Assembly (NCBI GenBank): GCA_011800155.1
Contig: CM022370.1
Coordinates: 1,116,001 to 1,180,000 of the forward strand
Direction of reading: 5' to 3'
Length of the DNA stretch: 64,000 nt
Source: Flammulina velutipes
Taxonomy: Eukaryota; Basidiomycota; Agaricomycetes; Agaricales; Physalacriaceae
Positions 25,601 to 37,779 of this stretch are shown piece by piece (positions within the stretch are counted from its first letter, which is position 1; each line of letters begins with the position of its first letter). Made by a program: the position numbers and the translations under genes. The notes under the pieces were generated by a model. The model was not told the DNA's origin. It saw only the letters and a program-made list of their open reading frames with translations, and did not search any database.

Positions 25601-27249
25601 CGAAGGCACTTGGCGGGGCAGAAGTTGTCGAAGACGCGGATGCCTGGAGCGAAGATGAACGTGGGGGTACTATCGAAGATAGCGGGGCCCTGTCGTCATT
25701 GTCCTCTAGGTTGAGAGTAAATGTTGGCATATTGAGAGATTCGTGTTTGGTCATGTTCAGACGCGTTGGCGAGGCGGGTAGGTCACCCTCCGTCTTTGCT
25801 CTTTGGTATGCTGCTCGACGGGCAGGCGTAGAAGGGTCACGGAGATCAAACGACGCGGCCGACGGAGACTCGAGCTGTTCAATCGCGCCTTGGAAATCGT
25901 CATCCTCAGAAATGCGTTTTGTCGTCGATGGCGGCGGTGTATTCGTAGCGAGTGAAGCAGCCAGCATCTTCTTGATGTCGACGTCGCCTACGCTCATGCT
26001 TCGTCGTTTTCCATAAGTGCCAGACGTTTCTGCAGACCTGCTTCTAGTCATCTTTTGGGGACTTGATTGGGGAGTCGGGGCTGCGAGCTTGTCGATAATG
26101 ACCATTGAATGTTCGTCGTCAATCTCTTGTCTGACAATGGGTGGCAGGGGTTTCGTGATGAAAGATGGAGACAGGGTCGGGGAGTGGTCTCTGGCGGTGA
26201 ACACGTCTGCTATAGGAGAGCTAGATGGCGGCGGCGGGGGAACAGACAGGCGTCGCTGGAACTCGGAAGGAACTGGCGGAACTGGTGGCGCAAAGGCCTG
26301 CTTGAGCGACGACGGGGGAGGATTGGAGTTGGCGTCCGTTTTCTAAACGGGGTCAGCTATTGCAAGCGGTGCGGGCTGGACGACGTACAGATCGTTCCCG
26401 CGTAGTTCCCTGCCCTAGCACCTTGCCAAGGAACGCACTCGTCTTCTGACGTACAGAGGACTTTGAGGCCTAATATAAATTAAGCATGCTTTTTCTTGTA
26501 AGAAACAAAGTAGAACATGCCTTTGGCGACGCTCCGTTCGCGTATGGACTGGAGAGGACCCAGTCGGGGCTCGCGTCCATCGGCGTACGAGGCTGCTTGT
26601 TCGACTTCTTGGGCAACGGCGTGACGGGCGGGGTCTGGGGCGGAGTGACCGTTGTCGGTGAACGATGGCGGGACGCACTGCGATCCGGTAAAGGGGGAGG
26701 GGACTCGCGTCGTTTGTCGAGCTTGTGCACGCCGAGGATACCGCCTCGCTCCTTGGACTTGCGCAGGAGCGTGGCGAGGTCGGGGCTGGACGACGTGCCC
26801 GGGGATCTGTACATGGAGCGGCGCTTCACCTGGTGGTCGTTGTCGGCAGCAGCATCGCCAAAGACGTCTCCCGACGACGACGACGCCGACGCTGAGGGCG
26901 AGCCAGTGAAGCGCATTGACGATCCAGCAGCAGGCGTCGGTGTTGGAGGAACAATGGTCGGCGTGGCTGGCTGGGCAGATTTTGACGGTGTTCGTGGTGA
27001 ATGAAAGGCTCTGGCAGCGGGTCCGGGGCTCTCGACGCCGAGCGTATTCATGTCCAGCCCTTCCTTGATCATTACCGTCCCTTCTGCCCGCAGCGCTTGC
27101 TCAAAGTCGAGGTCGGTACGCGACATTCGTTTCCGCACCGTTCTTTCGTCCGTTGCAGGCTGCAATCCATTCGAGAACGTCGCTGGCGTCGCTGCCGCCC
27201 GCGACGATTGTCCATGTTGTCGAAATAGAGACGCCAGGATGGACGACAA
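22610..27249 (-). CDS. Sec7-PH Arf guanine-nucleotide exchange factor (EFA6/Syt1-like)
   Basis: Sec7 domains load GTP on Arf-family GTPases; EFA6-type proteins act at the plasma membrane. A long disordered Ser/Pro N-terminus (about 500 residues) precedes the Sec7 domain (about 25250-24700): AKEKIAEWLGG, FDFSGLRLDMAFRRL, the catalytic Glu in FLKGETQQVDRILEEFS, and HAVSYSLLLLNTDLHVADL. A PH domain follows (WAKEGMLCRKQYWES ... LVNEWVSTCNYWAARTSKEP), then a coiled coil (ALKKHVETLKLDLQKHNEL). The C-terminus is DVGTDAD. The order Sec7-PH-coiled coil matches EFA6/PSD. The open frame begins at 27249 with TTG, so the true ATG lies in an unseen upstream exon or is the Met at 27126 (MSRTDLDFEQ). Several short introns are required. 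Confidence 0.85.
24431..24451 (-). repeat. Short GGTAAC-type tandem repeat in the Sec7 gene
   Basis: About three and a half hexanucleotide units encode alternating Asn-Gly (NGNGNGIGNG) in a loop downstream of the Sec7 domain. A minor coding microsatellite. Confidence 0.6.
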
Positions 27250-28438
27250 TGTACACTAAAGAGCTCCGTTGTGAATGGTAGCCAGCACAAAGTATAATAA
27301 TGCAACTAGCGTGACTTGTCCCGCGTTACTCGTCGGCACCAAACGCCGATGATAAGCCTGTCAATCCATCTCTCTATTTCTCGACTCAGACATATACACT
27401 TCATTCTATCCGCTGTCGTCTACTCAACATGCCGGCATCGGGCCTTGTGCATTTCCATCCTTCCAGCTCTAGCCTGTCTATGCGCATCTTCTCTTCGGGA
27501 CTTTTTCCATACAAGATGCTAACCCTTCCTTAATCGGATGCAAGAGCAGCATCCAGATTCAACTTGGAGACATCAAATATCTGGGCACTTGACATGATGC
27601 ACTGACGCCACAGATCCATGATAGTCTACTACGGGCGCCTGTCCGACCCTCTGAATCCCTAGGTAAAACTCACGGTCTCGCTCTCACGCTTCCCACACAC
27701 CTATCTGGGCGACTCGACACAATATAACCGTCCCTCCCCACTCCCAGAGTCATATGTTTTGTTCCATAACAACCGCCACAGTTCTCAACTTGGCGTGTCC
27801 CTAGATATACAGTCAAGGACCTCGTCGTCATGTTCGACGCGCCATCTCTACGGTCGTATGTTCACATCTTTGAAAGATCGTGTTCTGGTCTGGCGCTCCT
27901 CAAAATAACCTCTGAGGAAGCTGTCTTACCGTCCATCACAGCTCTCACAGCGCAGCCCGCAGGCCGGCACCAAAATTGTCTATGCATGTGGCGCCTCGAA
28001 TCGGTATCATACAGCTCTCCGTCGCCCATGCTTTCCTCTGGAAGCGCATGTGGTTCGTGCCACGACACTCTACAGCTCAGGCGCAAGATGACCTCTGTGT
28101 GCGCAACATCACAAGGCGAGTTCGTTGATATTTAGAAACGACGGGATTTATCGCCAGCGTAACGGACAGGAAGATCACTGGTTTTACGTTGTCTCTCACA
28201 GCCAGCCAGGACGATTTCGACGCACGACTCAGAGGATGGAGAGCTTGATATTACTGACTTCAGCAACGAACAATTTTCGCCACCTCATCGAATCGCAAGC
28301 TGAATAAAATCTCGGCTCCGTTTCATTTCAAGACAATCATCTAGCGTGTCTTTTCGGAGTCTTCTGACTCGACCTGTCAGTTGCGCTTCTGGCCATGATC
28401 AGTCCTTAAATACGCACGTCTCACGATTCAGCTACACC
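27250..28438. other. Long intergenic region with an unassigned open stretch
   Basis: About 1.2 kb between divergent genes. An open frame at 27830-28135 and another at 28125-28307 have no recognisable homology, poor codon-level support and no consistent splicing. Sequence near 27960-28080 read in another frame looks mildly coding (GTKIVYACGASNRYHTALRR), so a decayed or short unknown gene cannot be excluded. The remainder must hold the 5' exon or promoter of the Sec7 gene and the promoter of the PRISE-like gene. Confidence 0.35.
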
Positions 28439-29736
28439 ATGCCCTCGAACTCGAACTTACACGCTCTAGTCTTTGGCGCCTCTGGCGTCGCCGGCTGGGC
28501 AGTTGTCGACCAGCTCCTCTCGAACTATCCTTCCAAAGGTACCTTCTCCAAAGTCACAGCCTTGGTAAATCGACCTCTCGACTTCTCGAATTCCTACTGG
28601 CCTCAAGGCGGGCCTGAGCTGCAGCTTGTATCCGGTATCAACCTAATGGACGATACCGCTGTGGCGTCCATCCAGGATAGGGTGCAAGGGATGGAGGACG
28701 TGACGCATGTGTTCTATTTCGGCAAGTTGCCAGACATTTGGGACGCACAATAGGACTGACAACATGCCTCAGCGTATAAACAAGAATCGGATCGAAAAGA
28801 AGAAGTAGAAGTTAACCGCAAGATGCTCCAGCGCGTTGTACGCGCCCTCGAGGATCTTTCACCGAAGCTCGAGATGATCGTTCAACCTTCTGGAACATCG
28901 GTAAGATACCTATTTTCAATTGACTACACCTCACTAATAATCATCGCAACTCATAGGATTATGGGATCTATCTGCCTGGGGGTTTCCATAAAGCCCCGCT
29001 CGTCGAGTCGATGGACCTGCCTGAACCACATCGCTCTGAAAACATACACTACCCGCTACGGGACGTATTGGAAGCCGCAAGTAAAGACAAGGCATGGTCG
29101 TGGTGCGATATCCGACCTGATGCCATCGTGAGCCCAATAAAAACCTGCGCTGCGCTCACTCAATGTCAATCACCACAGATCGGGTTCTCGCCAACTGGAA
29201 GCAACTATAACCTCACCGCGCACTGGGCTAGTTACCTCTCCCTATACGCTCACATCGAAGGGAAGGGCGCCACAGTGGCGTTCCCTGGTACCGACGCATG
29301 CTGGGTTGCTCTATCCACCGACGCCTCCGCCGCAATGATCGCGCGCGCCTCCATCTGGGCTGCCCTCCACCCTGAATGCACCAGCGGACAAATCTTCAAT
29401 ATCGCTGACTCTGCCAAACCCAAGGCAATGAAGGAACGATGGCCCGCCCTTGCTGCCTACTTTGGTCTGGTCGGTGTTGGCCCCGGTGAAGAACCTAGGC
29501 TAATGCCCGGCGAGTACGTCCAGAAGCACCAGGACGTACTGCGCGAGCGCGGTATAAAGTCGAACGATGTCTTTGGTGCCAAGTTCTTGGATACAGTGGG
29601 CTTCTATTTGAGCTTTGATAGACAGCTAAGTCTGGAGAAGATCAGGAATGCTGGGTTTGAGGAGGAAGCGAACTCTGATTTAGCGTGGTTCAAGGCATTC
29701 GACAGGTTCAAGGAAGCGGGCATGATATTGCCCTGA
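28439..29736 (+). CDS. PRISE-like NAD(P)-dependent reductase (progesterone 5-beta-reductase/iridoid synthase-like SDR)
   Basis: An atypical short-chain dehydrogenase that reduces activated C=C bonds of enones; the fungal substrate is unknown. The N-terminus LHALVFGASGVAGWAVVDQL is a Rossmann NAD(P)-binding start. The family blocks THVFYFAYKQE, QPSGTSDYGIYLPGGFH and WSWCDIRPDAIIGFSP follow, then GQIFNIADSAKPKAMKERWP and VGFYLSFDRQLSLEKIRNAGF. The mature protein is about 380 residues, normal for the family. Three introns fit: 28723-28778 with a GC donor (G|GCAAGT), about 28904-28958, and about 29129-29178. The start at 28439 (MPSNSNLHALVF) is preferred to the upstream in-frame ATG at 28346 because the family begins right before the Rossmann strand. 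The gene is convergent with the GATA factor. Confidence 0.85.
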
Positions 29737-29851
29737 TACTAGAGGTAACTTAACCTCACAATCTCTGAATCCAGTTGAATGAACCTAAATCGTAAACAAA
29801 AAACATTTAAGTATGGACAAGACTACTAGTACATCTACGGTGAACATCTTG

Positions 29852-29869
29852 CAACAACAACAACAACAA
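29852..29869 (+). repeat. (CAA)6 microsatellite
   Basis: Six perfect CAA units lie in the 203-bp spacer between two convergent genes, in the presumed 3' untranslated sequence. Confidence 0.9.
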
Positions 29870-29939
29870 ATGATAACGCAGAGAAGGTAATGGACAACAT
29901 ATAAAACAGAATAGATCAATAAATCGCTCGTTCATTAAA

Positions 29940-32900
29940 TCACTTGCGACTCGGAGTCATTTGCAAGCTCGTAGAAGTCCGTCGCTGCCGCTTCACAGCC
30001 AATGTGCCCCCATTAGAGGAGCTCGGCGCACTCCGTGAAGCACTAGGTGCCATTGAATTCGACGCAGACCGCGGTCGCGTCGTAGAGGAAGACGCAATCT
30101 TCGTTAACCCAGAACCTTTCCGTGTCGCACCAACAGGTGCACCAGATGCTCGGTTACTGTGTGAACAATTAGCCAACGATTCTCTTCAAACCCGTCATAA
30201 GAAAACGCACCGTTTCTTGATAACGTCCGTCTTCAGCGACAAAGGTCTTACCACTCCATGAAGTTTCTAGACAAAAATATCAGTATGAACGCCATATCGC
30301 GCCACTGCTGATGATGCTTACATAGAACAAACCACAAGCGTTACCTTCATGACAGAAATGATCAGTAAAAAACGTTAGATCACGCGAGTATCACGCACAA
30401 AGAGGCTGCCCCTCAGGATCACGACGCCATAGAGGAGTGTTCGTAGTCTGGCAATTCGTACACAGTGTTGGGGATTCACCATCACCGCCCTTCCCATCCT
30501 CGTTGTGGCTCTCCGAAAGGTCAGGTGTACTAGTCGACGAACGCAGTCCTCCGAGCAATGGAGAACCAACCCCACCAGGTAGAGACTTCTTGCGTATGTG
30601 CTCGTTGCCCCTCAATGACGAAAACTTCCGACCACTACTCCGCAGTCCATCAGCACCCTCTGTCGATGGAGGCGTAGACGCCGTCGACACATTATACGGC
30701 TCTGGCGACGCATTCGAACTCGATCCAACTCCGTTCCACCCATCACTCGAAGGACTGGCTTGGAAAGCCGGATACGAATCGTTCAATATCTGCGTCGGAT
30801 CGATATGGGTGTACGGGTTCTGCGACATCGCCCCCGACCCATTCATATTCGGGTACGCCATCCGCATCAGAGAATAGTCCAAGGCACCATCTTCGTCCAA
30901 CCCATAATCTCCCAACATAGAACCCGGCGCCATGCTCTCAGACGAACTGACGGAACTAGGCTGGAACGTGGACCCGCTCATCGATAGTCGTGCGCTGTGG
31001 AAACGTTCGCCAGGGGTGGTGTCTTCACCTGACGGTAGGTAATCACTTGCATTGTGGGAGAGGTTGAACATCCCGGTACCCTCATACGGTCCATAGGAGA
31101 AGTCGAATGACGACGATGGGAAGGATCCAGAGGCTTCGAACGCGTCGCTATCCGACACAAGGCGTGAGTGACCCATCGACATGTCGATGTCAGAGGGGTC
31201 TGCACGAAGCATGCTTTCGGCGTGAGGTGCGTCAGCAGGTCGCTTGGTTCCCAGAAGACTCTCTGCAGCTAACGCCTTTCCGTTGACTTGATGGCGTCCC
31301 TTTAAGCCTGCCAGTATTCCGTCCTTGGTTACAGTGTGATCAAAGCTTGTCTTGCGAACATGGCGAGGGAATGATCGCATATCTGACGACTTTGGCAAGC
31401 TGGATGGCGGAGCGCAGAGCCCAAATGACGGGAGAGAAGATGGACCAAAGGCCGGGGAGTTGAAGTGGGATGCGAAGCTAGCGTTGTTGAGGAAGCGTGG
31501 TTCATCATTCTCCTCGAAGACGGAAGGGAGTTCGGAGGATCTGGAAGGTGGACTTCTACGAGTCGCAGAAAGCATGGAGGTTACAGAGGAAGGCTTTGAC
31601 GAAGGGTGTTTGAAGGTATCGGGGCCTATAGAGCCCTGAGTCTGCTGACTGGTTGGAAATGCGTATAAATGCATCGCATCAAAACTATCCAACGATTCTG
31701 GCGGTCTTGACCTTGAGCGACTGGCCGGACGCCAATCCATAGATATACGAGAACGAGAACGGCTCATCGACCTCCAATCCATAGGCGTCGCCCTTGACGG
31801 AATTAGACGATTGACACACAATAGGACAAAAGCCACTCACTCGTCAATATCACCATCTTGATTGGCTCCATCGAACCCAACGACTCGTACTTTGCCTTTA
31901 TCTATGCGACGTCCTCTTTCGTCGGGCTCTTTAGATTCAGCGGAGGGCGACGTCGACAACGTGGTCGAAGGCAGAGTTTCTTCTGGCTTGCTCGTGGCGA
32001 CACTATTCTTCTCCCTCTCCTCGTCTTCCTTCTTCTTCTTGAGAGCTAGAGCCATCATTCTCCAGGTGAGGTTCTCCATTCGCTGCGCATGAGGTAAACC
32101 GGCCTTGGTTCTTGCGTACATCCTCCACACTTGTGTTGCAAGGGGATCGTCTCGGGCCAGCTTCTCTGGATCTGCATCTGTAAACGAGGCAGGTTGAAGA
32201 TCGGGAGAGCCAGACAGTAGTGGGGATGTGAAAGGGCTGGTTGGATGGGACGATGGATTGAAGGCTGGGTCGGAGAGTAAGTCAGTGAATAATGTACTCT
32301 TTGGATCCGACGAAGATGTTGGTGAAACTGGGGACTGGGGAAACGCTGAACGACTTGAAGAGGGGTCTGTTACAAGAGACAGTGGAGGTCGGTTTAGCGA
32401 TTCATGTAACGTAGATGTTGCAGGGGCTGTCGAGGCCGGAGACATCCAAAGAGAAGGGGGTATCCCAGCAGTTGAACGCTCACCTGGGTACGCAAAGCTG
32501 GATTCAGGCGAATTGGGGCTAAACCCGCCATTCGAGGACGAGTCGAAATGGGAATTGGCTGACGAGTTGGGCGTGCGTGCAATTGGAACCGCACTGGCTA
32601 AGACGTCTCGGCCGTTTATACGGCGCCGCTCCTCAGCACCGAAAGTGGACTGGCGAGCAGTATAGTCTCCGCGGTTTCCGTTCGGCTTAAAGTGATTTGA
32701 GGTGGACTGTGCTTTGCTCTTGGGCTGGACACCGTTGGATGCAGACGACGAGCGTGGGAGATGGGGGCGGGATGGGTAGTTGGATGGTGTGTACGAGACG
32801 GTCGAATCTGCCCACTGGTCAGTGGCACTCGGCTGGCCAGTAACGTCTATAGTCGGCAATTGCTGACGCTGTTGGTTTGCGGTAGAATTGAAGTTTGCAT

Positions 32901-33306
32901 GGAATGAATTGGTGGGTAGACTGCTGGGTATAGGCGGAGAGATGGGACCCAGTACGCCGTTGGCAGCGAGGGTTGCAAAGACGTGAGGATTGAGAGGGGC
33001 AGAGAATATGTTGCCCCATTCTGCGGGTATTGCCCGCTCAAAGTTGGGATTGTCATGGCCCATAGCATTTCGGTTCATCATAAACTGGGAAGACGACGGT
33101 GCTGAGCCGACGCCCGTCCAGGGAGAAGCACGACTTGAGTCGGACAGAAGAGAGCCTGGATGAGAGTTTTGCTCAGATGTGCTCGATAATGACTGATGGG
33201 AAGTAGAAACGGTCGTATTGACTGTCGGACGGGTGGCGGGTGACCACGAGCGGGGGAATCCAGCTTCGGAATAGCCTCTCATTGACGACAAGGCTGGCGG
33301 TTCCAT
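29940..33306 (-). CDS. areA: AreA/NIT2-type GATA zinc-finger nitrogen regulator
   Basis: AreA-type factors activate nitrogen-catabolite genes through HGATAR sites. Near residue 350 is the fungal AreA/Gln3 N-terminal block, [20 protein letters not shown] followed by [20 protein letters not shown]. Next come two near-identical Ser/Arg units ([26 protein letters not shown]). The single C-terminal zinc finger [20 protein letters not shown], then LCNACGLFYKLHG and [20 protein letters not shown], is complete after splicing (CX2CX17CX2C). Introns are near 31790-31838, 30354-30405, 30270-30325 and 30160-30212; the third and fourth exons are very small. Total length is about 1,040 residues, mostly disordered. 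The ATG at 33306 is the first Met in the long exon. Family assignment is strong. Confidence 0.88.
31700..31785 (-). repeat. Tandem MDWR/SRSRSR coding repeat in the GATA factor
   Basis: Two adjacent copies of about 13 residues ([12 protein letters not shown] and [12 protein letters not shown]) follow the first intron. An internal duplication rich in Ser-Arg, possibly phosphorylated; function unknown. Confidence 0.6.
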
Positions 33307-35191
33307 CGATGGCTAGCACCTAACGTCAACGAGCAGCTCTGTAAACGAATCGAATGCGACTGTACTGTATAATAGCCGAAGAGAACTCTGGTTCGGATGC
33401 TATTACGGGCAGAACGACACCAGTGCTAGATGGGGATGCGCTCGCTGTTGAAGACGACGACGAAGGCAGTAAGAGAGGCTGCTCGCTGGGGAGGACGACG
33501 ACGAGCGGGTCGGAGATGAGAGATGGACGTCGTAAGTGAGCGACACAACCGTGCATTGAGATTTTGCAGATTTGATTGGATCTCAATCCAGAAGGAATGG
33601 GCGGTCCGGAACAAAGACCCCGGACACCCTCTAAATAACATGTTCACCCCTGCGCTGCCTCTTCCTCTTGGATTGGCCGTAGGGGCTACAAATAATTATT
33701 CCGAACTCTGTGCGCGAGAAATTGCGGCACAGAGAAGAGCAGGGCAAGGCAATTACCGACCACCAGCTGTCGTCAGCCACCGCCCGTTGCCGAGATCTTG
33801 CATCGTCGTTATACTCAATATTGAATACACGTCCTGTCATATGTTCTCTCTGCGCTCTTTCCCCATTGACATCCTTCCCTTCCGCCATATGGTACCCACC
33901 GTTCAAGATCCGAACGTGACTGCGTCAACTACAATGTATGTACGCTCCCCCGCAAACGTTCCTGGTGAACTCTACTCAGTGTACTAGGCAACCATAAGCC
34001 TTACAGTTTCGAACACATCCCTTCACTGGGCCATCTGCACCTCCTTGATGCTAGGCTGACACTCGTCAAAGCGGTACCGTCTCCAGCTCGGGCGCATTCG
34101 AACCATCCATTATTGTTACCTCTCCCCTCAATTATCAATGTCCTCCTACTTTTGCTTCCTCCCCACGTGAGATCTGCTTAATATCTCAGATTCACCACAT
34201 CTAATCGCGTCGTCTCTTCCTCACTTGCTATCTGTTGCTATCGTTATCTGCAGAAAGGCGCAACAACACGCAATCTGCATACACTTATACCAAATGATTT
34301 ACGCCCGATGAGGGCCATAGGGGGCGGAGCTGTGCCAGCTGAGCCCTGCCGAGCTAAGCGGACCGCGGCAGAGGGACAGGTCTGATCGAACGCGCCCCCG
34401 CTCCCGCGCGCCCTGCACGAATCAGGACAAGGGTCCAGGCCCTGATGGCGTCAGAGGTCACGTGCTACGGTTTGCGGTCCGTTTCGAGAACGTTCCCTTT
34501 GCTTCCGTCCTCCCATGTTGACCGCCGTCGTCGCGTCCGTCGTGCGGGTGCCTTCAAACTTCACAGATCGCTATCTCAGGTGAGTGATACTTTGACTCTC
34601 CTGTTCTATTCGCAGCTCTTATACCCATTTTCAGTCTGTCCACTGCAACATCCCGAGTCTAGCAAAGGGTCGAGAGCACGGTACATCCAGTACTCTCTGC
34701 GGGCCTCTTCAATAGGATTGGATTCTCGAAAATATCATAACAGGTGTGTGGTGCCCGTGCTCTGAATGCAGAGCCACACTGACATCTTTCGACTTTGACA
34801 CCAGCCTACCATTTTCCAGTGTGTTCCGTTACAATCTCTCCCGTCCCTTTCGTCCCCTCAGGTCTTAATGGTTCGTGCTTTGTCCTGAACCTCAGCGTCT
34901 TCACTAAACTAAATTCTCCTTTTTCTAGTGTGTTCGCAGACACCAGGCATCAGTAATATGTCGACAAACGACAAACCAAACTCGATCATTCTGACACACA
35001 GAGGAGGGGATATGTGATGAGAAGGAGACGACAGGCGAGAGGACGGCAGAGACTGAGATGACGAGGCAGCAAGGCGACGGATAGTGAATTACTAGGCAAC
35101 GAAGAGTACGACAATATAATCTGCATTCATTATGTATCCAACTAGTAGCGTAGCTATTATATGTGCTCTATATGAATATATGATATTATGT
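33307..35191. other. Long upstream region of the GATA factor, no gene recognised
   Basis: About 1.9 kb with no supported coding region. It holds a GC-rich block at about 34310-34440, a CACGTG E-box core near 34458 and a three-site GATA cluster at 34229-34248. Open frames at 33523-33987 and 34445-34765 show no homology. A long promoter or 5' leader of the AreA-type gene is the simplest reading. The left boundary of the Crypton element probably lies towards the right end. Confidence 0.45.
34229..34248 (-). promoter_or_regulatory. Cluster of three GATA sites upstream of areA-like gene
   Basis: On the minus strand the 20 bp read as AGATAA, CGATAG and AGATAG, three HGATAR matches about 930 bp before the start codon. 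AreA-type proteins bind paired HGATAR sites, so autoregulation is plausible but unproven. Confidence 0.45.
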
Positions 35192-37607
35192 TTAATCGGC
35201 ATCATCATCTGAACTTGACGCCTCATCCCGTTCTGTCGGTGTTCCATTCTTGCTTTTGCGACGACTTCCTTGCTTGGTGCGGATAGCTTTGTAGAGCCGA
35301 GTGAGCGTCTGACTTGCACTGCCATATTCACGCAGGAATGAGGCATCGTTGGAGCCTAATCTGATAGAATGTCAATCAAATGTCAAGTGTGTCTCTATCG
35401 CTCCATACCTTTCCCATTCCAACGCAATTAACTTCCTGTTAGATCGCTTAGTGCCAAAAAGGAATTTGTTCTTTCCAGTGTACCACTCCCGTGGCCAGTC
35501 CTTGAGCGCCAGCTGCGTTTTGGGATCTGTATCAAACCACTGATCAACAGCGGTTCTCCAGCCATTCTTCGTCTTAGGGAGGTTGGGAATGCATAGACCG
35601 GGGGGAGGACCAACATTAATGTTACGCTGTCCGGGAGCGACAGGAGAAGCTGATGGGCGCAGCGCAGCACTGCCAGATAACGACGATAGGATAGCAACGT
35701 CAGAATGAGACTGCGAGTGTGCTGATGGATAGCAGGTTGGATATGACATGTCGCGATCATAGCAAGTGTCCATTGATGCGAACCCGAGTGCACCAGCTAA
35801 TGACGACGAATATGTAGAGGGCATGGCCGTTGCAGTTGAATATCTGTATGAGAGGGATCCTGTGGTGGGTTGATACTCAGTGATAGTTGTCTGCGTGGTG
35901 GGGAATTGACTCCTAGGTTGACTCGATGGTCCAACAAAGACTGGATGTGAGAATATTGAGGCCTGGAGCTGGGAGTACGCTGCAGTGCATACACGCTGCA
36001 GTGCATGCTCTGTCTGTAGGCGCTCAGAGCCTAACATTGTAGGTAAGCTCTCTAGTTGATATGGAGTTCCGAAACACTCACGCAGAGACTGTTGGAGATC
36101 CTGTACTGTGACTCCCTTCAGCTTGGATTGATCACCCATAAACGAGTTGTCACGATCCACGCGTGTAGTGTACAATGCATCGCCATAGCTGTTTTCGTAT
36201 CGTCCCAAAGCATCAAGCAAGTAGTTCATCAATGTATTCACCTGTGGGACTGATTAATTTACGAATGCTGATTATCCATGATGAGGACTTACTCCCTCAT
36301 TCTGTGCCCAGCCGCCCCACCAACGCACTATCTTCAAGGACCAGCGTTCTCCGAGAGGCGCAAACATGAAACGGTATTGAGCGCCACCTCGTCGAAAGGA
36401 ATGAGTCGTAAAGTGTCGTGTCAGGCCGGCGGTGGTGGCAAGCTCATCAATCTTCCCTTGAATTGCGACTTGGTTAAGTTCTGTTGTGCTGTGAACAACA
36501 CAGTTTGGTGCAATGTACGGGAACAGAAGCTCTTGATCCAGCAAGGGGCGGCCAAGCATTTTCTCGAGAACCAGCTTCCAGATAGGTACTAGCGCGTTCA
36601 TGTCGATTTCAGGGAGATCTCGCTGGGGATGAATCTGATAGGTATTACCTATAAGAGAGTTACTGGTCAGACACGCTGCAGAGAGCATCACAAACAAAAC
36701 CATCCTCACTTTCTCGTGAACATTCAGAGTCAGATTTATTCAGATGACCTTTGCGCTCTCGCAAGAAAACACGGAAATGAGGCTCGCGTTTTTCGTCCTC
36801 CGTAAAGCAGTTCCAGGTTATGTCACCAGCTTTAATCTGACATGTTTCGAAGTTCCTCGTCCACAAGGTAAACGCTGTTGAGATAAATGCGCGCATCATA
36901 ACATGACCTTGAACAAGCTCGTACTCGGCAGAGTTTACATTGCCATGAAGGAAGCGCTTGACTAGGGCCTGTGGACATTGCTCCATTGAGTACTGATAGA
37001 GCGTTCTGATCTCTTCAATAGTGATGGCATCTGCATGATTGCGAGTGGCGGCGGCGCCTCCGTCACGATCTCGTTTCTTGACATTGTGAACTGTGTCCAT
37101 CACCTTTCGAGCTCTCGCTGGGTTCCCATTTACACCAGATACGGGATCATAGCTGTATGTTCCCTCGTACCCTTCTCTGTCAATATAAAATCAGTATTGG
37201 GGCTTAGAGAAACAAAGGATTACGCACATATTGTCAAAGAAATCTGCCCAGGCTGCCTGAATGCCATCAGCAGTGCTCTTTCCTCGGCCTTCGGTAAAGC
37301 ATTTGTGGACGATGAACAACTGGAGAACTTCGGCGGTCCACTTGTTCGGTTGCTCGAGGCAGGACTTTAGCTCCTTTAACTCCATTGGTGTACGGTCACC
37401 TGTCTTTATGTGCCCGTCTATCATAGTGGTGAGAAACTTGCGCGTATTCTTGAGATATCCGTCATAGTCCTTTCGAGAATTCTCTGATTTTCCGTGATCC
37501 TTCCGAGCTTTTTCTGAGGCAGCTTGGAGCTGTGGCAGACTAGGCGCAGAGCCAGCCGTTGATTTCTTAGTGACTTTTTTGGCCTTGAGCTTCTTTGTGT
37601 TTGCCAT
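35192..37607 (-). mobile_element. Crypton-type DNA transposon (tyrosine recombinase with GCR1_C-like end)
   Basis: The span given is only the recombinase gene; outer boundaries are not visible because Cryptons lack terminal inverted repeats. The class is identified from its protein: a tyrosine-recombinase catalytic domain with a C-terminal GCR1_C-like DNA-binding domain. All exons read open, so this copy may be intact. Confidence 0.75.
35192..37607 (-). CDS. Crypton tyrosine recombinase (YR-GCR1_C protein)
   Basis: Catalyses cut-and-join transposition through a tyrosine nucleophile. The N-terminus MANTKKLKAKKVTKKSTAG is basic, followed by a helical core-binding region (NSRKDYDGYLKNTRKF, KSTADGIQAAWADFFDNM). 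The catalytic domain has the box-I Arg in FISTAFTLWTRNFETCQIKA, the HxxR in TTHSFRRGGAQYRF, a Trp-rich VRWWGGWA, and a probable nucleophile Tyr in LMNYLLDALGRYENSYGDAL. The tail GWRTAVDQWFDTDPKTQLAL, with DWPREWYTG and RKLIALEWERLG, matches GCR1_C. It ends with a basic/acidic segment. Four introns (about 37180-37232, 36659-36718, 36243-36291, 35356-35411) restore one frame with no internal stop. A 16-bp tandem duplication lies at about 35974-36005 within the coding sequence. Length is about 730 residues. Confidence 0.8.
35978..36005. repeat. Two copies of CGCTGCAGTGCA, 16 bp apart, inside the Crypton gene
   Basis: The 12-mer occurs at 35978-35989 and 35994-36005, a 16-bp tandem duplication within the recombinase coding sequence. 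The same 12-mer returns at 38484-38495 and 38971-38982. Confidence 0.8.
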
Positions 37608-37779
37608 GAGATACGAGCACAGACGACGACGGGAAATAGGAGCGATTGCTGCCAATTTGCTGGCCAAAATGTAAGACAGGGGCTGAGACAGTCTACACGG
37701 ACCCACATTATTATTATTATGTACACAGCTGCTAGCATGTTCAATGGCGCCGAGAAAATTAACGCGAGAGAATAACAAT

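Noticed and set aside
27830..28307. Possible gene between the Sec7 and PRISE genes
   Set aside because: Frames are short and do not join; one patch looks mildly coding, but not enough to call a gene.
34445..34765. 106-residue plus-strand frame upstream of the GATA gene
   Set aside because: No homology, no splice context, and composition like the surrounding non-coding sequence.
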